NCBI RefSeq assembly: GCF_041916975.1
Contig: NZ_JAYRYK010000001.1
Span: forward strand, 4,114,931 to 4,178,930
Length of the DNA: 64,000 nt
Direction of reading: 5' to 3'
Origin: Sphingosinicella sp041916975
GTDB taxonomy: Bacteria > Pseudomonadota > Alphaproteobacteria > Sphingomonadales > Sphingomonadaceae
Shown: positions 43,558 through 52,710 of the stretch, piece by piece
Position numbering within the stretch: position 1 is the stretch's first letter
How the letters are laid out: the number at the start of each line of letters is the position of its first letter
Notes under the pieces: generated by a model
The model's input: the letters and a program-made list of their open reading frames with translations, nothing else
The model's database searches: none
What the model was told of the DNA's origin: nothing
Translations under genes and position numbers: made by a program

Positions 43558-44939
43558 TGCGCGACCTTGTTCTCATCTGCTTCATCGTCGGCTTCGTTGT
43601 CGCCTCGTTCCGGCGCCCTTATTTCATGGCGCTCGGCTATATCTGGGTCGACTTCCTGCAGCCGCAGAAGCTCACATACTGGTTTCTGAACGGCGCGCCC
43701 GTGGCGCTCGTCATGGCGATCGGTGCGGTCGCCTTCTACGTGTTCCTCGACGAGAAACAACGCATCCGTCTCAGCCTCGTGCAAGGGCTTGTCATCTTTC
43801 TTGTTCTCTACGCGACCGTGAATACGTTCGGCTGGGCCATCGTCACCGATCATGCCCGGGAAAAATGGGATTGGGTCTGGAAAGGTTTGCTATTCTCGGT
43901 GTTCCTGCCCTGGGTGCTGACGACGCGGCGGCGCGTGGAGGCGGCCGCGTTCATCATGATTCTCAGTACCGCTGCGATCACGATCTCGGGCGGCATCAAG
44001 ACGCTGCTCGGCAGCGGCGGCTACGGAAGCGTCTCGTTCCTCGTGCAGAGCAATACGGGTCTTTACGAAGGCAGTACGCTGGCGACGGTCGCGCTGTGCT
44101 TCATACCGCTGACGCTGTGGCTCTATCGCCGCAACACGATCATGAAGCGCAGCCTTTTGACCCTGCTTGCGACTGCGGGGATCATCTTTTCGATGACGCT
44201 CGTGACCGTTGGCGCCGAGGCGCGCACCGGCCTTATCGCAGGTGCGGCTCTGGTGCTTCTGCTTTGGTTAGCGAGCAGCCGGAAGCTCATTTTCGCGGCG
44301 GCGATTGCAGCCGCGGCGGCGATCGCCATCCCGCTTCTGCCGGCCTCTTTCACGGAGCGCATGGCGACGATCAAGACCTACGACGAGGACATGTCGGCCT
44401 CCACGCGCATCGCCGTGTGGATGTGGACCATCGATTTCGTGAAGGAGCACCCCTTCGGCGGCGGCTTCGGCGTCTATCGCATCAACCAGTTCGACGTGGA
44501 CATGCAGCGCCGCGAAGGCGTCGAGGACAACATGGACACGCGCACCGTTACGGTGAAAAAAGAGGCGCGCGCCTTCCACAACAGCTTTTTCGAGGTTCTG
44601 GGCGAACTCGGCTATCTGGGTGCGGCGATTTATGTCGCTATCGTCATCCTCGCGCTTCACGCCACGTGGAAGCTGAGGAACATCAGTACCGGCGATCCTG
44701 AGCGGGACGTGTGGTTCCGCGATCTCGGTACGATGATGGCGATCTCGCTGATCGTCTACACGGTAGGCTCGATGTTCGTCAGCATCGCGTTCCAGCCGCC
44801 CTATTACGACCTTCTCGCCATCACCATCGCGGCGACGCACATCGCCCGCCGGGAGCGGCTTGGGAACAACGTCGAAGAGAAGGTCGGCCCGCGGCGGCGT
44901 CCGGTCGGAATGGGTGCGGCTGCGCCTGCAAAAGCCTGA
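43557..44939 (+). CDS. Exosortase A-associated O-antigen-ligase-like protein
   Basis: 460 aa polytopic membrane protein of the Wzy/WaaL O-ligase superfamily, of the branch linked to exosortase A (PEP-CTERM) systems: opening LVLICFIVGFVVASFRRPYF and LGYIWVDFLQPQKLTYW. Around ten TM helices are seen. A large periplasmic loop contains HPFGGGFGVYRINQFDVDMQ and KKEARAFHNSFFEVLGELGY, the conserved His region of ligases. The likely role is joining or polymerising extracellular glycan, or glycosylating a sorted protein. The exosortase itself is not in this window. Confidence 0.9.
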   Translation: MRDLVLICFIVGFVVASFRRPYFMALGYIWVDFLQPQKLTYWFLNGAPVALVMAIGAVAFYVFLDEKQRIRLSLVQGLVIFLVLYATVNTFGWAIVTDHAREKWDWVWKGLLFSVFLPWVLTTRRRVEAAAFIMILSTAAITISGGIKTLLGSGGYGSVSFLVQSNTGLYEGSTLATVALCFIPLTLWLYRRNTIMKRSLLTLLATAGIIFSMTLVTVGAEARTGLIAGAALVLLLWLASSRKLIFAAAIAAAAAIAIPLLPASFTERMATIKTYDEDMSASTRIAVWMWTIDFVKEHPFGGGFGVYRINQFDVDMQRREGVEDNMDTRTVTVKKEARAFHNSFFEVLGELGYLGAAIYVAIVILALHATWKLRNISTGDPERDVWFRDLGTMMAISLIVYTVGSMFVSIAFQPPYYDLLAITIAATHIARRERLGNNVEEKVGPRRRPVGMGAAAPAKA

Positions 44940-45025
44940 TCGAGGCCGGAACAGCGGTTCCAACGCCGCGCGCCTGCCTGTAGAAGCCGATTGAACCACA
45001 GGCGGCCTCCGGCGTTGGAAAGCAG

Positions 45026-46168
45026 ATGCCAAACAATCAGATACTCCCCGGGTCCGATATCCAGAACCTGAACGAAGCCTCGGCGTGGATCGCCGCGAAC
45101 GGCTCCGCGCTCCTTATCTACGGCGCCGTGGCCGTCGGCATCTATCTGCTGCTCGTGGGTATCCGTGCCGTTGTGTGGCGCCTCGTGGGTGCGCCGGGCG
45201 CACTGGAGCCGAACAGCTGGCGGGCGATCTTCGGCCAGGTTCTGCGGCGCACGCGCAGCTTCTTCCTTGCCGCCGTTTCCGTGCAACTGGTGGCAGCGAG
45301 CATCCCCGGCCTTTCCGGCGCCCTGCCGGTCGTGCACTTCCTGTTCACCGTGGCGGCGGTCGTGCAGGGCGCGATTTGGATCCGCGAGTTCGCGCTCGGT
45401 CTCGTCACGCGCCGCGCGGCAGGCGAAGATCCGCACAATTCCACGCTCGTCTCGGCGATGGGCGTTATCCGCATCATCATCAACGTCGCGATCTTCGCGA
45501 TCGCGGGCATCGTCATCCTCGACAACCTCGGCGTCAACGTCACCGCGCTCGTCGCCGGTCTCGGCATCGGCGGTATCGCCATCGGCCTTGCCGCGCAGGG
45601 TATCTTTTCAGACCTGTTCGCGGCGCTCTCGATCCTGTTCGACAAGCCGTTCGTGCGCGGTGACGTCATCACCGTGGACACGCTCACAGGCACAGTCGAG
45701 GCGATCGGCCTCAAGACGACGCGTATCCGCTCGCTTTCGGGCGAGCTGGTTTCGGTCTCGAACGCCAAGCTGCTCGAAAACCGCATCCATAACTACGCGG
45801 TGATCCACCAGCGCCGTGTCGTCATGCACATCGGCATCATCTACCAGACGCCGCCCGACGTGATGGAGACGCTGCCCGACGAGATTCGGAAGATCGCCGA
45901 GGCTGTCCCGCTCGTCGAATTCGATCGCGCGCATTTCTTCAATTTCGGCGCGAGTTCGATCGACATCGAGATCGTGTTCAATGTGACCGCGGCGGGGATG
46001 CAGGAAATGATGGGCGCGCGTCAGGCGTTCATGCTCGGCGTCGTGCGCCGGTTCAGCGAACTCGATGTAGATTTCGCCTATCCGACGCAGATGGGTTTTC
46101 TGGGCGGCCTCGACGGCAAGGTCGTCGATCCGCTTGCAATTCCACGCGACCTGCAGCCCGCGCCCTAA
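45026..46168 (+). CDS. MscS-family mechanosensitive ion channel
   Basis: 380 aa. Four or five TM helices precede the pore helix VTALVAGLGIGGIAIGLAAQ, the Gly/Ala-packed TM3 of MscS. The beta domain follows: FDKPFVRGDVITVDTLTGTV and IGLKTTRIRSLSGELVSVSN, then the C-terminal alpha/beta vestibule. It opens under membrane tension to release osmolytes. The N-terminal membrane part is longer than E. coli MscS, as in YbdG-like members. Monocistronic; its TAA shares CTAA with the convergent putA stop. Confidence 0.95.
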   Translation: MPNNQILPGSDIQNLNEASAWIAANGSALLIYGAVAVGIYLLLVGIRAVVWRLVGAPGALEPNSWRAIFGQVLRRTRSFFLAAVSVQLVAASIPGLSGALPVVHFLFTVAAVVQGAIWIREFALGLVTRRAAGEDPHNSTLVSAMGVIRIIINVAIFAIAGIVILDNLGVNVTALVAGLGIGGIAIGLAAQGIFSDLFAALSILFDKPFVRGDVITVDTLTGTVEAIGLKTTRIRSLSGELVSVSNAKLLENRIHNYAVIHQRRVVMHIGIIYQTPPDVMETLPDEIRKIAEAVPLVEFDRAHFFNFGASSIDIEIVFNVTAAGMQEMMGARQAFMLGVVRRFSELDVDFAYPTQMGFLGGLDGKVVDPLAIPRDLQPAP

Positions 46169-49143
46169 AGCGTCACATCCTCGATCGAAAGCAGGCTGGC
46201 GTTGCCGCCTGCCGAGGTCGTGTCGATGCTCACGGTGCGCTCCACCGCAAAGCGCGGCAAATAGTGCGGCCCGCCCGCTTTGGGTCCGGTGCCCGAAAGG
46301 CCATCGCCGCCGAACGGTTGCGAGCCGACGATCGCGCCGATCATCGAGCGGTTCACGTAGAGGTTGCCTACGCGCGCGGCCGCCACCGTGCGTTCGCAGC
46401 GGCTAGCGATGCGGCTGTGGAGCCCCATGGTGAGGCCGTAGCCGCTGCGGTTGATGCGCGCGATCGTCTCGTCGAGCGTTCCGGTTTTCCACGTCGTGAT
46501 GTGCAGGATCGGGCCGAACCATTCCCTGGTCAGATCCTCGATGCGGTCGAGGCGAATCACCGTCGGCGCAACGAAGCGGCCTTCGGGAACTGCGACCGTG
46601 TGCAGCCAGCGGTCCGCCACCGACAGGCGGTAGTCTTCGAGCTTGCGGTAGGCGGCATCATCGATCACCGGGCCAACATCGGTGCGCGGATCGGCGGGGT
46701 CGCCCACAACGAGCGTATCCATCGCGCCCTTCAGCATCTCGAGCGTGCGATCGAGCACGTCCTCCTGCACGACGAGCAGCCGGAGCGCCGAGCAGCGCTG
46801 GCCTGCGGAGCGGAAGGCTGACGTCACGACGTCGGCAATCACCTGCTCGGGAAGCGCGGTCGAATCGACGATCATGGCATTCAGCCCGCCGGTTTCGGCG
46901 ATCAGCGGCACGATCGGCCTCGCATCGTCGGCCACAAGGCTGCGCGCGATGGCCTTGGCCGTGCCGGTCGATCCGGTGAAGGCGACACCCATCACGCGCG
47001 GATCGCCAGTGAGCGCGTTCCCGGCCTCGGCGCCTCCGACGACAAGCTTCAGCACGTCCTTCGGGATGCCCGCCTCATGGGCGAGCGCGACGGCGCGCAG
47101 GGCAATGCGCGGCGTCTGCGGGGCGGGCTTGGCGACGACGCTGTTTCCGGCGACGAGCGCGGCCGTCACTTGCCCGAGGAAGATCGCGAGCGGGAAGTTC
47201 CACGGCGCGATGCAGGCGAAAACACCGCGGCCTTCAAGGCGCAGCGTATTGCTCTCGCCCGTCGGCCCCGGCAGATCGATGGGCGCGAACGCCGCGCGCG
47301 CCTGATTGGCGTAGTAGCGGCAGAAGTCGGCGGCCTCGCGCACTTCGCCGATCGCGTCGCCGAGGGTCTTGCCCGCCTCGTGGACGGCGAGCGCCATCAG
47401 GTCGATGCGGTGTTCCTCAAGGAGATCGGCGAGGCGATCGAGCGCGGCGGCGCGCGTTTCGACAGGCGCGCGCGACCAGCCTTCGAAGGCCGCGTCGGCG
47501 GCGGCGATGGCGGCGCGCACGTCCGCCACGCTCGAATCGGCGGGTGCTGCGCCAATGACGGCGCGGGCGGCGATGGCCGATGCGGTGTCTTCGAGGGTCA
47601 TGGCGTCCTGCAGATCAAGGCCTTCGCTGTTGCCGCGCGCGGCGCCGAACAGCTCGGCGGGGAGGGGGATGGAGGGGTGGCGCGTGCCGCCGACGCTTGC
47701 GATCTTCTCGACCGGATCGGCGAGCAGTTCTTCCTCGGTGACGTTCGGATCGGCGAGCTGGTGCACGAAGCTGGAATTGGCGCCGTTTTCAAGGAGGCGC
47801 CGCACGAGATAGGCGAGGAGATCGCGGTGACCGCCGACGGGCGCATAGATGCGGCAGTTGTAGCCGCCTTCGCGCACCAGCCGGTCGTGGAGGCCTTCGC
47901 CCATGCCGTGCAGGCGCTGAAATTCGAAGTCACGGCGGTCCCCCGCCCATTCGAGCAGCGTCGCGACGGTGAGTGCGTTGTGGCTGGCGAAGGCGGGGTA
48001 GATGTTCTTCGCGGCGAGCATATCGCGGGCGCAGGCGAGGTAGGAAACGTCCGTCGCCGCCTTTCGCGTGAACAGCGGATAGTCGGAAAGGCCCGCTTCC
48101 TGCGTGCGCTTGATTTCGCTGTCCCAATAGGCGCCTTTTACCAGCCGCACCGCCATCTTGCGGTTCGTCTCGCCGCCAATCGAGTCCGCCCACGCGATGA
48201 CGCCGCGGCAGCGCTTCGAATAGGCCTGCACCGCCATGCCGAGCTTGTCCCAGCCGGAAAGTGACGGCGCGCGGGCGGCGGTGGCGATGATGTCGAGCGA
48301 CATGACGAGCCGCTCCGATTCCTCGGCATCGACGGTGAGGCCGATGTCCGCCTTCGCGGCGCGCTGCGCGAGCTCGACGAGCATCGCCGAGAGTTCGGGC
48401 ACGCACGTATCGGCGTGCGCGGTTTCGTAGCGCGGGTGGAGCGCGGAGAGCTTTACCGAAATGCTATGGTCGCGGCCCTTGCTGCCCTTGCCGATGGCGT
48501 CGATCGCGTCCGAGTAGGAGCGGAAATAGCGCTCGGCGTCGTCCCGCGTGCGGGCCGCCTCACCGAGCATGTCGAAGCTGGCGACGAAGCCCGTGTGGTC
48601 CTTGTCGTTCGCGCGTTCGAGCGCTTCCTCGATGGTGCGGCCCATCACGAACACCTGACCCATCAGGCGCATCGCGGTGCCGACGGCGGTGCGCACGACG
48701 GGCTCTCCGACGCGGCCGATCAGGCGCTTCAGCGTCGAGCCGCTTTCGCCGACGAGCGAGCGCGTGACGACAAGACCCCACGTCGCGCTGTTGACGAGCG
48801 TGGAATCGGATTTGCCGGCGTGCGCCGACCAGTCGGCGGTGCCGAGCTTGTCGCGGATCAGCAGATCGGCGGTCTCGGCATCGGGAACGCGCAGGAAGGC
48901 TTCGGCGAGTGCGAGGAGTGCAATGCCTTCGTCGGTGTTGAGGCGGTATTCCTGAAGGAAGCGGTTGACCCAACCGCTCGACTGCGCGGTGCGCAGCTCA
49001 TCGAGAAGCTGTCCCGCGCGCACGGTGATCCGTCCCCTTGCCGCCGCGTCGACCCGCGCGGCTTCGCACAGCGGCAGGATGACGTCGGGCTCGGGCGCCC
49101 GGTGCAGGCGCTGCATGTCGGCAATGATGTCGGCGATGGGCAT
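46165..49143 (-). CDS. putA: Bifunctional proline dehydrogenase / P5C dehydrogenase
   Basis: Oxidises proline to glutamate in two steps; 992 aa. The FAD-dependent PRODH barrel covers about 75-430 (VKLSALHPRYETAHAD, VRLVKGAYWDSEIKRTQEAG, AFASHNALTVATLLEWAGD). The NAD-dependent ALDH domain covers about 510-960 (IAPWNFPLAIFLGQVTAALV; catalytic Glu in IAETGGLNAMI; catalytic Cys in SAGQRCSALRLL). No ribbon-helix-helix domain precedes the PRODH part, so this is a non-DNA-binding PutA. Control probably falls to the divergent Lrp-type gene 126 bases upstream. The first proposed residue MPIADIIADMQRLHRAP is the family-typical start. Confidence 0.95.
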   Translation of the reverse strand: MPIADIIADMQRLHRAPEPDVILPLCEAARVDAAARGRITVRAGQLLDELRTAQSSGWVNRFLQEYRLNTDEGIALLALAEAFLRVPDAETADLLIRDKLGTADWSAHAGKSDSTLVNSATWGLVVTRSLVGESGSTLKRLIGRVGEPVVRTAVGTAMRLMGQVFVMGRTIEEALERANDKDHTGFVASFDMLGEAARTRDDAERYFRSYSDAIDAIGKGSKGRDHSISVKLSALHPRYETAHADTCVPELSAMLVELAQRAAKADIGLTVDAEESERLVMSLDIIATAARAPSLSGWDKLGMAVQAYSKRCRGVIAWADSIGGETNRKMAVRLVKGAYWDSEIKRTQEAGLSDYPLFTRKAATDVSYLACARDMLAAKNIYPAFASHNALTVATLLEWAGDRRDFEFQRLHGMGEGLHDRLVREGGYNCRIYAPVGGHRDLLAYLVRRLLENGANSSFVHQLADPNVTEEELLADPVEKIASVGGTRHPSIPLPAELFGAARGNSEGLDLQDAMTLEDTASAIAARAVIGAAPADSSVADVRAAIAAADAAFEGWSRAPVETRAAALDRLADLLEEHRIDLMALAVHEAGKTLGDAIGEVREAADFCRYYANQARAAFAPIDLPGPTGESNTLRLEGRGVFACIAPWNFPLAIFLGQVTAALVAGNSVVAKPAPQTPRIALRAVALAHEAGIPKDVLKLVVGGAEAGNALTGDPRVMGVAFTGSTGTAKAIARSLVADDARPIVPLIAETGGLNAMIVDSTALPEQVIADVVTSAFRSAGQRCSALRLLVVQEDVLDRTLEMLKGAMDTLVVGDPADPRTDVGPVIDDAAYRKLEDYRLSVADRWLHTVAVPEGRFVAPTVIRLDRIEDLTREWFGPILHITTWKTGTLDETIARINRSGYGLTMGLHSRIASRCERTVAAARVGNLYVNRSMIGAIVGSQPFGGDGLSGTGPKAGGPHYLPRFAVERTVSIDTTSAGGNASLLSIEDVTL

Positions 49144-49268
49144 GGCGGGTCTTTCGCTGATGATCCTTCGATAATGCCAGCGAATGTGGAAAATGTGCTT
49201 TGTATTTTCGTTTATCTGTCTGAATTATATCCGATCAAATCTCATTTTACCGAAGAAAGTTCGGATTT

Positions 49269-49724
49269 ATGATCGATGCCGTGGACCGCGCCATCCTGCG
49301 CACGTTGCAGGAAGACGGGCGCATCACCAATCAGGCGCTCGCCGAGCGCTGCAACCTTTCGCCCGCTGCCTGCCACGAGCGCGTCCGGCGGCTGCGCGAG
49401 AAGGGCTATATCACGGGTACGGTCGCGGTGCTCGATCCCGTGCTGCTCGATTGCGCGCTGCTGATCTTCGTCGAGGTGCTGCTCGACCGCACGACATCGG
49501 ACGTGTTCGACGATTTCGCTGCTGCCGTGCGCCGGATGCCCGCTGTGCTCGAATGCCACATGGTGGCGGGCGGGTTCGACTACCTCATCAAGGCGCGCGT
49601 CAAGGACATGGCGGCCTACCGCGCTTTTCTTGGCGACACGCTCGTCGACCTGCCCGGCGTGCGCGAGACGCGGACCTATGCCGTGCTCGAAGAGGTCAAG
49701 AATACTCACGTTTTGCCTATCTAG
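49269..49724 (+). CDS. putR: Lrp/AsnC-family regulator of proline catabolism
   Basis: 151 aa. An N-terminal HTH (DRAILRTLQEDGRITNQALA then RCNLSPAACHERVRRLRE) and a C-terminal RAM ligand-binding domain (LECHMVAGGFDYLIKARVKD). It is transcribed divergently from putA across a 125-base AT-rich gap, the arrangement of alphaproteobacterial PutR, which activates putA in response to proline. The gap contains TTACCGAAGAAAGTTCGGATTT close to the start, a possible binding site. The symbol is by context and family. Confidence 0.88.
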   Translation: MIDAVDRAILRTLQEDGRITNQALAERCNLSPAACHERVRRLREKGYITGTVAVLDPVLLDCALLIFVEVLLDRTTSDVFDDFAAAVRRMPAVLECHMVAGGFDYLIKARVKDMAAYRAFLGDTLVDLPGVRETRTYAVLEEVKNTHVLPI

Positions 49725-49773
49725 GCATGGTGGCCGCGGCATCCTAAGCCGGGCGCGAAAAAGGGAGGTGTGG

Positions 49774-50226
49774 ATGACGATTTCGGTGCAGGACTACAAG
49801 GCAATGGTTGGCAAGGAATTCGGCGTTTCGCGCTGGTTCGAGATGGACCAGAAGCGGATCGATACGTTCGCGGAATGCACCGAGGACTTTCAGTTCATCC
49901 ATGTCGATCCCGCCCGCGCGGCGGAAACGCCCTTCGGAGGCACCATCGCGCATGGTTTTCTCACGCTGTCGATGCTTTCGGCCGTAGCCTACGAGTTGTT
50001 TCCGAAGCTCGAAGGCGTGAAGATGGGCGTGAACTACGGCATGAACAAGGTGCGCTTCCTTGCGCCCGTACGTTCGGGCAAACGCATCCGTGGACGCATC
50101 AAGCTGCTCGACGTGTCGGAGCGCCATCCGGGCGTCCTGCAATCCACTTACGAGGTCGCCGTGGAGATCGAAGGCGAGGATAAGCCCGCCCTTCTGGCCG
50201 AGTGGGTCGGCCTCACGTACGTGTAA
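49774..50226 (+). CDS. MaoC-like (R)-specific enoyl-CoA hydratase
   Basis: 150 aa single hotdog-fold hydratase of the MaoC/NodN type. The catalytic Asp/His motif region reads FAECTEDFQFIHVDPARAAE and FGGTIAHGFLTLSMLS. It is likely to hydrate trans-2-enoyl-CoA. ATG 49774 follows AAGGGAGGTGTGG; a longer open frame from 49630 is the tail of putR in another frame. It lies 24 bases upstream of a thiolase gene, so the two probably form a fatty-acid or short-chain acyl-CoA operon. Confidence 0.9.
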   Translation: MTISVQDYKAMVGKEFGVSRWFEMDQKRIDTFAECTEDFQFIHVDPARAAETPFGGTIAHGFLTLSMLSAVAYELFPKLEGVKMGVNYGMNKVRFLAPVRSGKRIRGRIKLLDVSERHPGVLQSTYEVAVEIEGEDKPALLAEWVGLTYV

Positions 50227-50250
50227 GATTCAGGAACAGGAGACTTTCCC

Positions 50251-51432
50251 ATGCGCGAAGCCGTTATCGTTTCCACCGCCCGCACGCCGATCGGCAAGGC
50301 CTATCGCGGCGCCTTCAACGCCACACCGTCGCCGACGCTCGCGGGCCATGCGGTGAAACACGCCGTCGCGCGCGCGGGCATTGATCCGGCAGAGGTCGAC
50401 GACTGCGTGTTCGGTTCGGCAATGCTGCAGGGCGTGCAGTCGCCGTGCATCGGGCGTCTCGCGGCGCTGCGCGGAGGCCTTCCCGTAACGGTGGCGGGCA
50501 TGGCGCTCGACCGCCAGTGTGCGAGCGGCCTGATGGCGATCGCGACGGCGGCGAAGCAGGTGATCGTCGATGGGATGCAGATCGTGGTGGGCGGCGGCGT
50601 CGAGTCGATCTCGATGGTGCAAAACGAGAAGATGCGGGTGGAGCCCGACATGAGCCTCCTCGAGATGCACCCGGCGGCCTATATGCCGATGATCGACACG
50701 GCCGAGATCGTGGCCAAGCGCTACAACATCAGCCGCGACGTGTGCGACGAATTTGCGTTCCAGTCGCAGCAGCGCACGGCGGCGGCGCAGTTGGCGGGGC
50801 GCTTCGACGACGAGATCGTGCCGCTGCCCTCCGTGATGGTGATGAAGAACAAGGAGACGGGCGAGGTCACCAAGCATGAGGTGACGCTCACCAAGGACGA
50901 AGGCAACCGCCCTGAGACGACGCTCGAAGGTTTGAAGGGCCTTCAGCCCGTGCGCGGCCCCGGCCACAACGTGACGGCGGGCAACGCCAGCCAGCTTTCG
51001 GACGGCGCTTCGGCCTCGCTCGTCATGGAGGCGAAGGAAGCGGAGCGCCGCGGTTTGAAGCCGCTCGGCCGCTATGTCGGCATGGCGGTGGCGGGCGTCG
51101 AGCCCGACGAGATGGGCATCGGGCCGGTGTTCGCGATCCCGAAGCTTTTGAAGCAGAACGGCCTCACGGTCGACGATATCGGCCTCTGGGAACTGAACGA
51201 GGCGTTTGCGGTGCAGGCGCTCTACTGCCGCGACAAGCTCGGCATCGATCCCGACAAGTTCAACGTCGATGGCGGCGCGATTTCGGTCGGGCATCCCTAT
51301 GGCATGTCCGGCGCACGCCTCACCGGCCACGCGCTGATCGAGGGGCGGCGGCGCGGCGCGAAGTACGTCGTCGTCACCATGTGCATCGGCGGCGGGCAGG
51401 GCGCGGCGGGCCTTTTCGAGGTTTACGGCTGA
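50251..51432 (+). CDS. Acetyl-CoA C-acyltransferase (thiolase)
   Basis: 393 aa thiolase. Nucleophilic cysteine in LDRQCASGLMAIATAA (about 90), the conserved GHPYGMSGARLTGHAL histidine near 351 and the second cysteine in VTMCIGGGQGAAGLFE near 381. It catalyses thiolytic cleavage or condensation of acyl-CoAs. The sequence is closer to degradative/acetyl-CoA acetyltransferase groups; FadA versus AtoB cannot be fixed by eye. AGGAGACTTTCCC precedes the ATG. Partner of the upstream MaoC hydratase. Confidence 0.94.
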   Translation: MREAVIVSTARTPIGKAYRGAFNATPSPTLAGHAVKHAVARAGIDPAEVDDCVFGSAMLQGVQSPCIGRLAALRGGLPVTVAGMALDRQCASGLMAIATAAKQVIVDGMQIVVGGGVESISMVQNEKMRVEPDMSLLEMHPAAYMPMIDTAEIVAKRYNISRDVCDEFAFQSQQRTAAAQLAGRFDDEIVPLPSVMVMKNKETGEVTKHEVTLTKDEGNRPETTLEGLKGLQPVRGPGHNVTAGNASQLSDGASASLVMEAKEAERRGLKPLGRYVGMAVAGVEPDEMGIGPVFAIPKLLKQNGLTVDDIGLWELNEAFAVQALYCRDKLGIDPDKFNVDGGAISVGHPYGMSGARLTGHALIEGRRRGAKYVVVTMCIGGGQGAAGLFEVYG

Positions 51433-51474
51433 TCGGCAACGATCTGCTAACCATTTTCGTGCGAGATTCGGGGC

Positions 51475-51765
51475 ATGTCGAATGCACCCGATAACCACCG
51501 GAATGCGGCGCGGGCCGCGACGAACTATCTGGCCAGGATGGATTACCGTCGCGGCCAGGTGACGGCGCGCGTCATCGACATGTCGATGACGGGTGCCCGC
51601 CTCGCCACGCATGAACAGATCGCGATCGGCGAGAGGGTCATGCTGACGACAGTCCGCATGGGCGTGCGGTCCGGTGTCGTCGTGCGGTTCGCGGATGGCG
51701 AGCTTGGCGTGCGCTTCACCGATGACATCGCCGAAGCGCACGAAGCCCGCATGGCGGCCGTTTAA
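51475..51765 (+). CDS. PilZ domain protein
   Basis: 96 aa, one PilZ domain: arginines in YRRGQVTARVIDMSMTGARL match the RxxxR...(D/N)xSxxG c-di-GMP-binding signature in a partly degenerate form, followed by the beta-barrel VMLTTVRMGVRSGVVVRFAD. A cytosolic c-di-GMP adaptor is likely. The N-terminal RNAARAATNYLAR is basic. It starts at ATG 51475. Its TAA shares TTAA with the convergent glk stop. Confidence 0.82.
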   Translation: MSNAPDNHRNAARAATNYLARMDYRRGQVTARVIDMSMTGARLATHEQIAIGERVMLTTVRMGVRSGVVVRFADGELGVRFTDDIAEAHEARMAAV

Positions 51766-52703
51766 GCGGCATTGTCCTGCGCGAATGCAGCCGCCGCACC
51801 GACAAGGCCGGTGTGCGTATGCGTCACCAGCCTGACGGGTATCCGCTCCATCCGTGCCGCATAGCGGCCCTTGTCCACGAACCGCGCGTGAAAGCCTGAT
51901 GCGCGAAGCCGCGTTTTCGCGCGGTTCGATAGTCCGCCGACGATCGCCACCCCCATCGCACCGTGCGCTAGCGCGATATCGCCCGCGACGGCGCCGTAGA
52001 TCATCGCGAAGCGCTCGAACGCGGCATCATTGCCCGCGAGCGCGGCAGCCCAGAGATCCGCGTCGTTCATCGGCGAGGCTTTGGGATCTAGTGCGGCGCG
52101 GATCGCAGCGAGGCCCGGGCCGGAAACAAGGCGCTCGTTCGAAACGCGCCCATACATCCGGCGCAGCGCGGGCATCATCGCCTCTTCGGCGGCGTCGAGC
52201 GGCGCGAAGGCGATATGCGCGGATTCGGTTTCCACCACTTCGACACGCCCGGCGCGCTGGAGCAGGATGGCGCTGCCAAGGCCCGTGCCCGGCCCGATCA
52301 CGCTTATGGGATGGTCGAGCGGGAGCGGTACGTCGGGGCCGCACAGGTGCTCGGTCCATTCATGGCCCAGCGCCGCAACGCCGTGCGCCATCGCGCCGAA
52401 ATCGTTGAGCAGTAAGAGCTTTTCGAGGCCCAATCGTGCGGCGAGCCCCGTGCGCCGGATTTTCCAGTCGTTGTTGATGAAGGCGAGCACGTCGCCCTCA
52501 ATGGGGGCGGCGATGGCGATGGAGGCGGCATTGGGGAGGGCATGGTCGAAGCGGGCGGGAAGGGTGCTCCACGCCGCTTCGAGTCCTTCAAAGTCCGTGC
52601 TTTTCAGCGTGACCGGCGCGCCGAGATTGCACCGCCCGCCTGCGATCTCCGCGATCGCAAAGCGGGCGTGCGTGCCGCCGATATCGGCCGCGACGATCTT
52701 CAT
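51762..52703 (-). CDS. glk: Glucokinase
   Basis: 313 aa ROK-independent (E. coli Glk-type) glucokinase making glucose-6-phosphate. It has the phosphate loop VAADIGGTHARFAIAEI at the N-terminus, VISVIGPGTGLGSAILLQ, and VESE-like acidic region VVETESAHIAFAPLD. It follows pgl on the same strand with 7 bases between them, forming the end of an Entner-Doudoroff/oxidative pentose type operon. The remaining pathway genes (zwf, edd, eda) are not in the window. Confidence 0.93.
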   Translation of the reverse strand: MKIVAADIGGTHARFAIAEIAGGRCNLGAPVTLKSTDFEGLEAAWSTLPARFDHALPNAASIAIAAPIEGDVLAFINNDWKIRRTGLAARLGLEKLLLLNDFGAMAHGVAALGHEWTEHLCGPDVPLPLDHPISVIGPGTGLGSAILLQRAGRVEVVETESAHIAFAPLDAAEEAMMPALRRMYGRVSNERLVSGPGLAAIRAALDPKASPMNDADLWAAALAGNDAAFERFAMIYGAVAGDIALAHGAMGVAIVGGLSNRAKTRLRASGFHARFVDKGRYAARMERIPVRLVTHTHTGLVGAAAAFAQDNAA

Positions 52704-52710
52704 CGCACCG

